A program made the translations under genes and the position numbers. From Liolophura sinensis (Eukaryota > Mollusca > Polyplacophora > Chitonida > Chitonidae): a stretch of 60,000 bases of DNA. Shown in pieces: positions 1-13,700 of the stretch; position 1 is the first letter of the stretch, and each line of letters starts with the position of its first letter. The notes beneath the pieces were generated by a model that was given only the letters and a program-made list of their open reading frames with translations, made no database searches and was not told the origin of the DNA. The stretch spans positions 2,788,373 to 2,848,372 of the forward strand of contig NC_088306.1 of assembly GCF_032854445.1 (NCBI RefSeq), in the 5' to 3' direction.

Positions 1-38
1 TCAAGACTGAATAACTCAATTATGTTTAATAATCAGTA

Positions 39-195
39 ACGGTAGCATTATTTGCTCGGTAACGGTAGCATTATTTACTCGGTAACAGTAGCATTATTTA
101 CTCGGTAACGGTAGCATTATTTACTCGGTAACAGTACCATTATTTACTCGGTAATGGTAGCATTATTTACTCGGTAACGGTAGCATTATTTACTC
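39..195. repeat. 23-bp tandem repeat, ~7 copies
   Basis: Unit ggtaacggtagcattattta ctc, very uniform, in the MED12 intron beyond exon 22. No splice-site resemblance seen. Confidence 0.9.
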
Positions 196-1594
196 ATTTG
201 ATTGGTGGTCAATCCCATACATGAAAAGATTTCATTTATAGGATTTCATGGTAGAGGAAACCAGGAGCAAATACATTTTGAGTTTTATGGGCGAGCGGAC
301 ACTAACAAACCTGAAAATGGCATTTTTATTTTGTCTGTTCTGTTTTTCTAGGCTTCAACAGAAAAAAAAGCCTGGGAATAGACCACATTTCCCAAAATTA
401 GATGATTTTCAAGGTTTATTTTACTGTTATACCTTTCTCCGACATTGAAAAAAGAATACATTCCGGCCCTACAACAACAACAACAACAATCAGTGTGGCC
501 TAATAACCCTCAGCCCTACAACAACAATTTAAATCAGTGTTGCCAAATAACCCTCTAATATAATAATGCCTAAGTCAAAACATTGAGGGACTGCCAGCTC
601 GGTTTCAGGTCGGGAACAAAACACAAAGCCAATTTACAGGCACAACTGAACGATGAACTTAAACGAGGGGCAGGCACATGTGACCGGTGAGCTTACAAGA
701 TGGGCATACACAAATGACAGGTGAACTTACTCGAGGGACAGGCCGCCATGAGGGATGGGAGAGCAACATGGCCGACAAAGTCCTGGAGTGAGAAGCAGTG
801 GCGAGCGATGAGGATAGACGTGAAGACAGCTAGAGAGTCATGGATTGACAAGTCACCCACCTGCAACAGGTAACACAGAATGCTAGAATACAGAGGTCAG
901 AGGTGAGCCAGCCAGCCAGCTAGCCATTTAAGGACGAGACACTCAGCTAGAGCAGGTAAAACTCATCAAGAATTAGGCTAATACATGTGATTAATGTCAT
1001 TATAACAAACATAAGCAATAAACGACCTCAGTAAGAATATATATGGTGGTATCAATGAACCCAAAACTTAAGAATAACTCAATAATAATAATCACCTTAT
1101 TTAATTCAATAACTTAATAAAAACATTCAACTTTACAGTGTACCATAGTGTACAATTTAAATGTGCGTTCTACTTAGGGTGAACTTTTTTTATTTTTTAA
1201 ACCAAAAAAAAAAAAATGTAATTTTAGAAACTATTCCCCTTCCCACCTCAACTAAATGTTATGATAATGACTTAACGATATGGATGTAATGTTAGGAGGA
1301 TTGTCAAATAAGTAAAACTTCCCTGAGTCTGGCATTCAATAACAAGGAAATATTTAAATCAAAAAAGTCGGATAAAAGTACTTTAAATACTGAAAATCAC
1401 CCAAAATTTCCCGCAATTTTTCACCAAGTTATCATCCTGTGATGCTAATTTGGTGAACAATTACAGGAAATGTAACTTCAAAAGATTCGCTTTTTTGTTC
1501 TAGATCATGCACAACAGAGTGAATAGGTTGAGTAAAATATTATTTATTAAATTTTATTATTAAAATTATACTTGGTGTGTTGTAGATTACTTAC
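196..1594. other. MED12 intron sequence, no further exon recognised
   Basis: AT-rich, with a short caa run at 471-488 and no stretch resembling the MED12 residues that should follow exon 22. Confidence 0.5.
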
Positions 1595-1736
1595 ATCAAT
1601 CTGAGTGAGGACATCAATAAACCCACAGCTGTGATTCGATGAGCCACAGAGAGCACGTAGAACTCCCAGCCATTCGGAACTAAGCGCATTACATTTGGCT
1701 GTCAGCTCCGCACACAGTATAGAGATGTCATTCAGC
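1595..1736 (-). CDS. MED12: MED12 exon 22 (last exon in window)
   Basis: After CGTATTGCAG it reads [20 protein letters not shown] then [20 protein letters not shown] and IDVLTQID, donor GAT|GTAAGT, phase 0. Human: [20 protein letters not shown]. The continuation (human VSDLSFHDSLATFVAIL) was not found in bases 1-1594, so the next exon is outside. Confidence 0.95.
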
Positions 1737-4700
1737 CTGCAATACGACACAACTACAGGAGTGGAATCTAACAATAACGTTGATAGCACTACTGATAATT
1801 ATCGTACTTGCCCTACAAATTTGCCTGAAAAAGTGCATTTTAGAGGCAAATAAAAGTAAAAAAAAAAACAAAAAAACAGTGATGTCTGACACCATCTACC
1901 TTGATTTACTGAGCCATAATAATGCTTCAAAGTCCTGAACTTTCCTTCATAAATATGCATGATTCCTGATCCAATCAAATTCCACCATAGTTACTAACAC
2001 TGACAGGAGTTCAAAACAATATGGGATGTGGCTGCAGTGGGAAGTATACGGTGTGTGGCATAAATTTATTTCACACTAGATGTAGAAGTGTTAGCACAAA
2101 AAGTAATTCCCTGCACATCGTCGTGTTAAGGGTTATAGGGTGGGCTGTCATTTTGAGGCATAAATGGCTTCAAAATTAACAGTAAAACAACAACTTAGGC
2201 AGTGGTAGTGACTTTCTGCTGCCTGTTTGTTTCATGAAAAGCACATTGACCATCACCATTCACAGCACTGCTAACTGCTGTCGTATAATATTGTGTCAAA
2301 GAATACATCAGTTCTGAACGTACATCCAATTGCTTTTAAACAAGGAAATACACACTTATAAGGAATGATCAATGACTGGCTGAAAACGTCCTGGCGGCAG
2401 TAGGCGGGTCGCGATGCCATTGGCTGTCAAAGGGGGTTTTGGAAGACCTTTATACGTACAGAAAAGCAAGGATGATTACGAAGTCTATAGTGCAGTATCA
2501 ACCTTGGTGACAGGAAGATGAAATCTGCAGAAGTTGTGACATCCTGCCAATGCTGTCTTGTACTCCTCAGTAAAGGAATGATCCTTTTTTAAAGGTAAAA
2601 TGTTACTACACAATGGTCATTTTTTCTTGTTCTCACAAGAAAAACCTTGTTCTCGTCCTTAGTCATTGGCTCAAAAGACAAAGGAAGTAACTCACCTGTC
2701 AGCCCCTTGAGATCCACAAATCTGAAGCATGGCATTGCAGACAAAGCTGTAGCGATTCGCTGACATTTCGTTCAGCTGACGCACACTCTGGGGATCTGGC
2801 TGAGGTCTGTTACCAACAAAGAAATGTTTAAATCAGTCATGTGATTCACCTTTCACATGTTGGTGACATATTTCATGTTTATATCCATATTACCTGGAAC
2901 TGTTCATGGTGTTTATCATTTCTACATCCACATTACCTGGCACTGTTGGTGACATATTTTACATCTATATCCACATTACCTGGCACTGTTGGTGACACAT
3001 TTCACATCTTTATCCACATTACCTGGCACTGTTGATGATATCAATCATAAAGGAAGGTTCCCACAACAAGTTGGAGGAGGATGGCTGTGTTGGAGCACAA
3101 AGGCGGTTGTTCATCGTGGTGTAAGCATTACTGAACACATCGGCAAACTTGGACTGGAAAAAAACAACAAAAATACGATGATAAATCCCATCATGCATTT
3201 CTCTGTTGTTTCAATGGAATTAATGTTCATTCTTACAATAAAGGGGACTGCTATCATACCAGTCACTGAATTATTTTGAGTATCATCTAACATGTCAGTG
3301 TATAAATTAATACATTCCTATGTACATAGAGTTTCTAAATTTCATGTGTTAGCATACTTTCTTAAAGGTAATTCTGGCTTTCACATTTATGTATCACATC
3401 ATTTAGATGTATGTAGTCAAGTTCTGTGTGTTTTCAGTACCAAAACAGAACCAATAAAGTCTCTCATTGATTGTAAAAGCACCTGACCAAATCTGTGATG
3501 GCCTCATCTTGATGTAGCTGGAGCCTGTGAGGTAGCACACATGACGTACCTTGATGTAGCTAGTCTGTGAGGTAGCACACATGATGTACCTTGATGTAGC
3601 TAGTCTGTGAGGTAGCACACATGATGTACCTTGATGTAGCTGGAGTCTGTGAGGTAGCACACATGATGTACCTTGATGTAGCTAGTCTGTGAGGTAGCAC
3701 ACATGATGTACCTTGATGTAGCTGGAGTCTGTGAGGTAGCACACATGATGTACCTTGATATAGCTAGTCTGTGAGGTAGCACACATGACGTACCTTGATA
3801 TAGCTAGTCTGTGAGGTAGCGCACGTGACGTACCTTGATGTAGCTAGAGTCTGTGAGGTAGCACACGTGACTTACCTTGATGTAGCTGGAGTCTGTGAGG
3901 TAGCACACATGACGTACCTTGATATAGCTAGTCTGTGAGGTAGCACACATGACATACCTTGATATAGCTAGTCTGTGAGGTAGCACACATGATGTACCTT
4001 GATGTAGCTAGTCTGTGAGGTACTGCACATGACGTACCTTGATGTAGCTAGTCTGTGAGGTAGCACACATGACGTACCTTGATGTAGCTAGTCTGTGAGG
4101 TAGCACACATGACGTACCTTGATATAGCTAGTCTGTGAGGTAGCACACATGATGTACCTTGATGTAGCTAGTCTGTGAGGTACTGCACATGACGTACCTT
4201 GATGTAGCTAGTCTGTGAGGTAGCACACATGACGTACCTTGATGTAGCTCGAGCCTGTGAGGTAGCACACGTGACTTACCTTGATGTAGCTAGGAGTCTG
4301 TGAGGTAGTACGACTTACCCTGATTTAGCTATAGTCTGTTAGGTAGCACACATGACTTACCTTGATGTAGCTAGAGTCTCTCAGATACCGCACATGACTT
4401 ACCTTGATGTAGCTAGTCTGCGAGGTAGCACCCAACTTACCTTGATGTAGCTAGAGTCTGTAAGGTAGCACACATGACTTACCTTGATGTAGCTACAGGC
4501 TGTGTAGACATCGTACAGGTAGGCCAGTATACACCGTTCCGCTGAGCTACAGTCTGTAGGATTGGATACATGTCTTACCACCTTTATCAGGCTGCAGGTA
4601 CGAAAGGAAAGAAACAAGGTAATAAATGCGAGATCTCACTTTACAGCTCTAATATTTCACGTTCTACCCAAACTACATGTGGTATTGCCTATAAGAGCCA

Positions 4701-7700
4701 CTGTCACAGGTAACATTAGCATTTTGAGTTTAAAACAGGGTGACAACTCAACACCCTTAAGTCTGAAGTCTCATTCCATACATGTAGCCTTAATTTTATT
4801 TCATGTTTTCAACACTTATGTGTGATTTTTACACTTGAAAAAAGCTAGACTTCAGGTGAAATACAGTAACATATTTTAATATTTCATTGGTGGTTAACAC
4901 TGTTGTCTCAAATTTGAACTCCTGGTTGACCTCATTGGTCTGGGGCCTGACAATTTCAGCCAACCAGTGTTGTAACCATCTGACTCTGTGAGAGCCACTT
5001 CCTTCCTGACAAGACAACTTTAATAATACCAGCACAATGACATCACCAAACTTGTCTACTGTAATTTTTAAACCTCATTGCTTGTTTGCACAAAGTTTAT
5101 TTATTTATTTGATTGGTGTTTTACGCTGTACTCAAGACTATTTCACTTATACGACAGCAGCCAGCATTATGGTGGGAGAAAACCGAGCAGAGCCCGGAAG
5201 AATACCTTAAAGAAAAAGGCCTCTAAAAAAAGTAGGCATCACTGATTAGACCTCCTAAAACTATGCATAAATATTTATATATATATATATTTATTTCATT
5301 TATTTTTTTTTATATATTTTTGTGAACAGAGTTAAAGGCATTCAAACATTTGAATTCTAAGGTGTCATGGGCTTTACGGACTATACTATCAGAGTTGAGG
5401 AACTCTGACGTCACAGGGAGTTTTTCCAACTCTAAACACTGAATATTGCAGTAACTCTTTTTACCCCGCATGTGACGTCAGAGTTCCTAGACAGCGTCAG
5501 TATGGCACATAAAGCCCACCGTAGTTTCCAAATATTTGAATGCCTTTCAACACTCTTAAGAAGAATCTGAAGAAATAAATGAAAGTATTTTTACGCCTAG
5601 TTTTCAGTTGTCTGTATGATGAACCTTACTGCATATTTTAGCTTTCCTTTACTTTAATCATGATTGATCGCTACTCACTTCTCAAAGGCCTGTACCGCCC
5701 ACTCCTGACTAACCGCCAGATACGAGTGGTATTTCCTGAACAAAGCCACGATACACATACACAGGGACGTGCAGTAGTTCCCCGCCAGTGCCGAATTCTT
5801 GTTTGTCAACTGCACTTCTACTTGTATCAACTCCTTGAGCAACTGAAATGAAGAGAAAACTTGAAGGTCAAATGCTGGTAACTATCATTAAACGTGTATT
5901 TACTGGCTGGTAACTATCCTTACACATGTATTTACTAGCTGGTAACTGTCGTTGCATGTGTATTTACTGGCTGGTAACTACCATTACATGTGCATTTACT
6001 AGCTGGTAACTATCATTACACGTGTATTTACTAGCTGGTAAGTATCTTTACACCTGTATTTACTAGCTATTAACTATCGTTACACGTGTATTTACTGGCT
6101 GGTAATTATCATCACATGTGTATTTAGTGGCTAGTAACTATCGTCACATGTATATTTACTAAATGAAGCAAAATGAGTAACTTTGCCATGGACAAAATTT
6201 TGGTACAAATACATCCGTGGGAGAGCAGACAACGGTATGGTGGTTTGGCGCAATTGCATTTCAATTGCTCGAACTTAAGACGTGCCAGGTTCAAAAACAG
6301 ACACGGACAGGGAATATGTAGAATGTCTGCTCTCATTGTACACGTATGTGGGGCCTTCAAGAGACGTCGACGACACCTGTTTGGCTAAACAGTTTGCGCA
6401 TGTTAACCTGCATTGATTTGATTGGTGTATTACGTCTTGGTCAAGAATATTTCACTTATACGACGGAGGCCAGCATTATGGTGGGAGGAAACCTGGCAGA
6501 GCCCTGGGGAAAACTCATGACCATCTGCAGGTTGCAGGCAGACCTTCCAGAGAGGAAACCAGCATGAGCTGGACTTGAACTCACAGTGACCGCATTGGTG
6601 GGAGGCTCCTTTGTCATTTCGTAATGCTGGTCTGCTAACTCCCTCGGCCACGGAGGCCCCCTTAACCTGAGCTGAAGCCACTTGCTTTCCACCAATATGG
6701 TGACCATATCCGTATGTCACATTTGAGAAAGTTTGTTCGTAACTTGCCAAAGGTTGATGGTTTACCCCTGGCACTCTGGTTTCCTCCACCCATAATACAG
6801 CTTCTTGCTGTATAAGTGAAAAATTCTTTTGTGTTCTCTTAAACAATAATCAAATATTAACTACAGTAGTCTGAGGTAACAGAGTCACAGCAACGACTCT
6901 TACTCCGTAATCTGTACAAGAAAAACTTACCTGAATGCAGAATTCGATGACCCCATTAATATTTAACGAGTACTCCATGAGATCAAATAAATAGGACACA
7001 TTATCAACTAGGGGGAGATAACCGGGGGTAGCTGTCATGAAGGTGTTGATTTGCTCCAGTACTGTGGCCGCACACTGCGATGTGACTGCGTGTTGGTCGT
7101 AGTATGACAGTTTCTGAAACTTATTGAACGTCGCTTCGAGATTTGTGGCTGTGTCAGTATCTTTGTCCTTCTTCTTCTTCTCCTTCCCGATGGCACCGCT
7201 ACTGATGTCGATACAGTTTTTCTTACTGAAAAGCTTCAGGATTTCTTTTGTGATTTTCTTTGAGACATGTTTTGCGTCATCGCGCGTTTTCCCAACGCCG
7301 TAGAGGACAACCATGCGCTGGTTACATTCGTGGTACGATGCATCGTCTTGTGGTATGGGAAAGTGTGTGGCATACTGGAGGTGACGGGATGGCCCTTTGG
7401 GGGGAGGAGGGGCGGGTTCTTGCATAATACCACTGTAATGAACTCCACCCTGTTCCTTCTCAGACTTCACCGATTTTACAGAGGCTAACGAAAGAAAAAC
7501 ACCGCTATTATAAAACTTTCATCTTTCAGGCACAATCCTAATTCTAAAATGTAGTTTTGTTAAAAAACACTCTTACATAACACCATACACAAACGGATAA
7601 AAGACCATATTTATTTCTTCTCAAATCTGACCATTTTTTGGTCTGAGGAGGCTTCAGAGAATGTGACAAACTGTCTTACAAAACCTGTACCATACTGTGT

Positions 7701-10700
7701 TCTGAACTGTTGGAAGGTAGGACGATATTCTACTGGAAAAATGTTTCCTCCAATAATAATACAGAATTTTTCACAATAGAAACCATTATTATGGCTGGAG
7801 GAAACATTTTTCCAGGGTTTTGAGAAATCTGACGGCTCGCCGGTAATGGATTCAGTTCAAATGACAGCCTAAGTTTCATGGAAGATATGTTGAAAACTGA
7901 GAACAGCTGACCCACACGTAACACCTTACTCTGAGGCTACATATACACCAGTGAAGTGAATGTGAACATGACAAGACTAAAACATGGTAGTCTTTACCAA
8001 ACAGGAAAATCAAGTATAATGTCAACATCTTCACAGCATGTCTATCAATCCCAAGAGGTTTCATGAAGCAAAGTAGGCATCAGTAAACAGACCACACACA
8101 ACTATGCATAAACATTCTTTCACTAATTTTTTTAGATTTTTGTGAGAAGAGTTAAAGGCATTCAAACAATTGAATTCTAAGGTGGGATTTATGGACCATA
8201 CTTTCAGAGTTTAGGAACTCTGATGTCACAGGAAGTTTTTCCAACTCAAATTACGCCATTGAATGTTGGAAAAACACTCTTTACCAATTAGTAAAAGATT
8301 ACTGAGACAATGTTCCCCAAAATTCCTTCTTTCTGGTAACCATCAGGAATAAAGGTGATGTGACGTCAGAGCTCCTAGATATTGTCAGTATGGCTCATAA
8401 ATCCCACAGTAGTATTCAAGTATTTGAATGCCTTTCAACACTCTTAAAAAATTTTGAAAAAAATATATGAAAGTATTTTTATGCATAGTTTTCAGTTGTC
8501 TGTATGATGATCCTTACTTCATATCTTAGCTTTCTTTTACTTTAATCTGCAATCCATGTAAAAGTGCCCAATATATAGAAGCTAAAAAAAACAGCTTAAC
8601 CTTCCAAACAGCCAAAACCTGCTAACTTGATTAAAAATGCAAACATTCCTAATTTATGACCAAAATGAGTAAATGTCCAAATCATCTTCATCACTCCCAC
8701 AAGTTTCCTATAGGTGATGTGAAAACTGTGAGACTAGCAGACCCAAAGATAAAACCTTACCCCACTGACCCAAACAAAAAAGCTTACTCGGATACTGGCG
8801 CCAACGCTGACGCAAACACTAACACTCACACAAACACTGACATCAACGCAGACACCAATGCAGACACCAACGCAGACATTGATGTCAATGCAGACACCGA
8901 TGTCAATGCAGGCACCGACACTAACACAGACACCAACACAGACACCAACACAGATATCTATGCCAACACTATCACAGACACCGACAATGCTCACACCACT
9001 TTTCCCCCACACTCACAATAATAATTATGACATTTACTTCTAAAAATGCATTTTTCTGGAGCAAATTTTACTTTATAGGGTAATTCCTTTTATATTACCT
9101 GATTATGTATAGTATAATAACCCAAGATAAATTCTCTTACAAAACCTGCACCCCACTGTGTTCTCTTCTGACACTCACCAGGCTGTTCCGGGCTGGTTTT
9201 CTGCCCATCTTTCTCTTCAAACAAACTTGACCAATCAGAAATCATGTCTAGTGAACTGTGGATATCCATGTCTGTCTTAATGTCATCCTGAGGCTGGGTA
9301 GAAAAATGCAAAATGTCTCATGTCATTAAAACCAAGTGATACATGATGTTGGTAAAAAGAAGAGATATCTGATGTCAGTCATATGACGATAATGAGTCAT
9401 TAGGTGTGTGTATGCATACTGTGAAAGTGCTGCCGCTACTGACATACCATGCAGTCACATTTTACTGACACCGGACCAACCAGTTATGCTCACCTGACCT
9501 AACCTCTCAGTGCTGTGTGCTGTACGCCAAGCGAGGCAGCAACAAGTACCTTTTTTTAAGGTTTTTGGTACATGTATGACCAGACCCAGGTTTGATCACG
9601 TACTCTTCCAACTTTGAGGCAGGCGCTCAGACCGTTAAGCCACTGAAGTGCTCGCCAGACTATTAGTGAAAAACTCTTAAGGATGGGGTTAAACAACAAT
9701 CAAATAAATAAATAAATTTAAGTGCCACACATATTTGATCAACTAACGTACCATTACTTCCATCTTGATTCCTTCACTCTTCACACTGCACAAGTCCACG
9801 CTGTCCGCAAAGGGCGTAACCATGGCAGCAGTGGAGGTCAGGTCGCCACGAGCTATCAGCGTACACATGTAGGCATCGTGGGAAAAGACATCGTTCCTGA
9901 TTAACTCACAGAAAAGGTGAATCAAATTGGCGAAGGCTTGTTTGTTTTCTCCCCAACTGTCATCTGTTAAACAAACAAACAAACAATAGGATCCATGTAC
10001 ATCTTACTGAATACTGACTGACTAATGTAACTGAATAATGTAACTGAATAATGTAACTGAATAATGTGACTGAATAATGTAACTGAATAATGTAACTGAA
10101 TAATGTCTGTACTAATGTCTTCATTAAGGTCTCACCTTTCTTTCTTTTTGGAGATGACAAAGGTTTTCTTACCACTGCTAAGACGAAAATCAGGGGCCTC
10201 CGTGGCTCAGCTGGTTAGCGGGCTAGCATAGCATAATGACCCAGGAGCCTCTCACCAATACAGTCACTGTGAGTTCAAGTCCAGCTCATGCTGACTTCCT
10301 CTCTGGCCGTACATGGGAAGGTCTGTCAGCAACCTGCAGATGGTCATTGGGTTTCCCCGGGGCTGTGCCTGGTATCCCCAACCATAATTTTGGCCACCAT
10401 CATATAAGTGAAATATTCTTCAGTATGGCGCAAAACACCAAATCAAATATGTAAAACCAAAATGACAGAAAATATTAGGAACATTTTAATTACATGGCAT
10501 ACAATACATGTGCCTGTAATTCTAGTACACCAAGTCGTCTGAAATAACACAGTGCTTTTCCTAACTTACTAAAAATCCTTAACATTTATTAGGATCAGAG
10601 CTTGGTCTTGATTTATATGAAGATGATTATTAAAGACAAACCTAAAACAGGTGCCCGCTCATCTAAAAACTGTATGAAGAGGTTCTGGAAGGGAGGTAAC

Positions 10701-13700
10701 CCAGTGGCTGCCATAGCTTCTGATCCCATGGATTCTTTCTCGTCCAACACCTCAGTATCATTGAATTTCTACAAATGACAGAAAAACTGAATGTAACAAA
10801 ACTGTTTCAAGCAGACGTGACTTAACATAAACATAAGTTTTTGAAGTTTTTTTTAGCATAAGCAATCTAAAGAAAATATGCAAAGTTTAGGAGCCTCTGA
10901 AGAGTCTCTTGTGAACTTAGATAGTGATACACTGTAGTAGGCTACATTACTGTATGTTGTACTATGATGTTTAAAATTTGCTTGGTTAAAGTTTGTCTGT
11001 AGGAGAATTCATGAAAAGAAAAGTAGTACCTCACAAAAAATAGTGCATTTTAGAGGCTAATTCATACAATAAATGAAAATTTCATAAAACATTATTTTTG
11101 GTGCTGAAACTTCCGTATTTTCCAGTAGGAGATCATTCTACCTAAAAAACAAACCTCTAAACATTTTTGTAAGATCAACAGAAACCTTGGAATCAAGTAA
11201 AATGAGTAACCTAATGGTGGACAGATTTTTACGTCAACTACAGCAGGTCCTCTGCTTTCAGTATTATCCAGGGAGTCGTGGATAATTGCTTGTAACTGCT
11301 TATAATGCTGAAGACCTCACCTCACTGCGCAGTTCACTTTGTCGTCTCTCCAACAGCTTAGCAACCACCAGTGCTCTGTGGTGTCCGTGTCGATGAATGC
11401 TCACCGCCCAGTCAATGAGAAGGTTTATGATTGGTTCATCTCCAATAGGAGGCTGTTAACCAATGAAATGGCAGAAGGCAGAGATGAATATATAATGAAT
11501 GTGAAACAGTATTTCATATCTCGCAAGCGCTTCACAACAAGCATGCCAGGAATTCAAGTCTCCAGTGAACTCCATGGCCTTGTTAGTTATGAATTAAAAA
11601 GCATACTGTCATCAATATTGTTCCAATATAAACCCTGTGAGTTTCATATTCAGCTCCCCTTGTTTGCTGTATGAGAAGTTGATTCCAGAGACCAGAGGCA
11701 CCTCATGTACAAAGACCATGCCAAAAATTTCATGTCATTTGATGCCACACACAAATTTTTCAGTTTTGCCACATATATGGACGGAGGGAACCGGAGTGGC
11801 CTGAGTACACTACCACCCATCATCGCTGTTGATTTCGTGTGATATAGATTCAAGCTTTAGGGCCAGGATCATAATTTCAAAGGGTGGATTGGCTTCAGCG
11901 AGAAAGATCCAGTGATAACACGTAAGGCCCTTAATACATTACTGTGTTCACTGCGAATAATCCAAATGCCTGTTTCACTCGTCTTCCTCGGATATTGACA
12001 CAAGTTCTTTCTTCTTTGTTAATTTTCTTAAAACCCTACCTTTTTCACTATCAAAATTTTTTTTCCTAAGCTATTATTTATGATGGCACTGCATTATGTT
12101 CAACAAGGATATTTTTAAGGATGGTTTAAGTGCTACAAATATTAAGAGTGTCTTCATCAGTGTGCTCTTCACCTCGTTACTGTTGTCTTTGGTTTGTTGG
12201 CTGGCGAAGATTTTGTTGTAGAGAGAGTCAAGGGTTGAAGACGGGTCCACACGCTCAAAGTTATGACGGTCCAGGATGTCCAGCACAGTTAGTATACGGC
12301 TGATGGTAAAGCCTGAAACAAGGGCAAATAGAGAGGATGAAGTGTGATAGCCAATAATGACAGTGACAAGTTATGTATGTGGGACACACTATTACCACTT
12401 ATTGTAAAACCTGAAACAAGGGCAAATACAGAGGATGAAGTGTGATAGCCAATACTGACAGTGAGGAGTTATGTATGTGGGACACACTATTACCACTTAT
12501 TGTAAAGCCTGAAACAAGGGCAAATAGAGAGGATGAAGTGTGATAGCCAATAACGACAGTGAGAAGTTATGTATGTGGGACACACTATTACCACTTATTG
12601 TAAAACCTGAAACAAGGGCAAATAGAGAAGATGAGGTGTGATAGCCAATAACGACAGTGAGAAGTTATGTATGTGGGACACACTATTACCACTTATTGTA
12701 AACCTGAAACAAGGGCAAATACAGGGGATCAAGTGTGATAGCCAATAATGACAGTGACAAGTTATGTATGTGGAACATACTATTACCACTTATTGTAAAA
12801 CCTGAAACAAGGGCAAATAGAGAGGATGAAGTGTGATAGCCTATAACGACAGTGAGAAGTTATGTATGTGGAACACACTATTACCACTTATTGTAAAGCC
12901 TGAAACAAGGGCAAATAGAGAGGATGAAGTGTGATAGCCAATAACGACAGTGAGAAGTTATGTATGTGGAACATACTATTACCACTTATTGTAAAACCTG
13001 AAACAAGGGCAAATAGAGAGGATGAAGTGTGATAGCCTATAACGACAGTGAGAAGTTATGTATGTGGGACACACTATTACCACTTATTGTAAAACCTGAA
13101 ACAAGGGCAAATAGAGAGGGTGAAGTGTGATAGCCAATAATGACAGTGATAAGTTATGTAGGTGGGACACACTATTACCACTTATTGTAAAGCCTGAAAC
13201 AAGAGCAAATACAGGGGATCAAGTGTGATAGCCAATAATGACAGTGACAAGTTATGTATGTGGGACACACTATTACCACTTATTGTAAAACCTGAAACAA
13301 GGGCAAATACAGGGATCAAGTGTGATAGCCAATAATGACAGTGAGAAGTTATGTAGGTGGGACACACTATTACCACTTATTGTAAAACCTGAAACAAGGG
13401 CAAATACAGGGGATCAAGTGTGATAGCCAATAATGACAGTGAGAAGTTATGTAGGTGGGACACACTATTACCACTTATTGTAAAGCCTGAAACAAGGGCA
13501 AATACAGGGGATGAAGTGTGATAGCCAATAACGACAGTGAGAAGTTATGTATGTGGGACACACTATTACCACTTATTGTAAAGCCTGAAACAAGGGCAAA
13601 TACAGGGGATGAAGTGTGATAGCCAATAACGACAGTGAGAAGTTATGTATGTGGAACACACTATTACCACTTATTGTAAAGCCTGAAACAAGAGCAAATG

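Noticed and set aside
8656-9043. 121-codon frame rich in Asp-Thr-Asn-Ala
   Set aside because: Composition of a simple 6/12-bp repeat in an intron; also open antisense.
11339-11674. Plus-strand 111-codon frame
   Set aside because: Antisense to MED12 exon 13.
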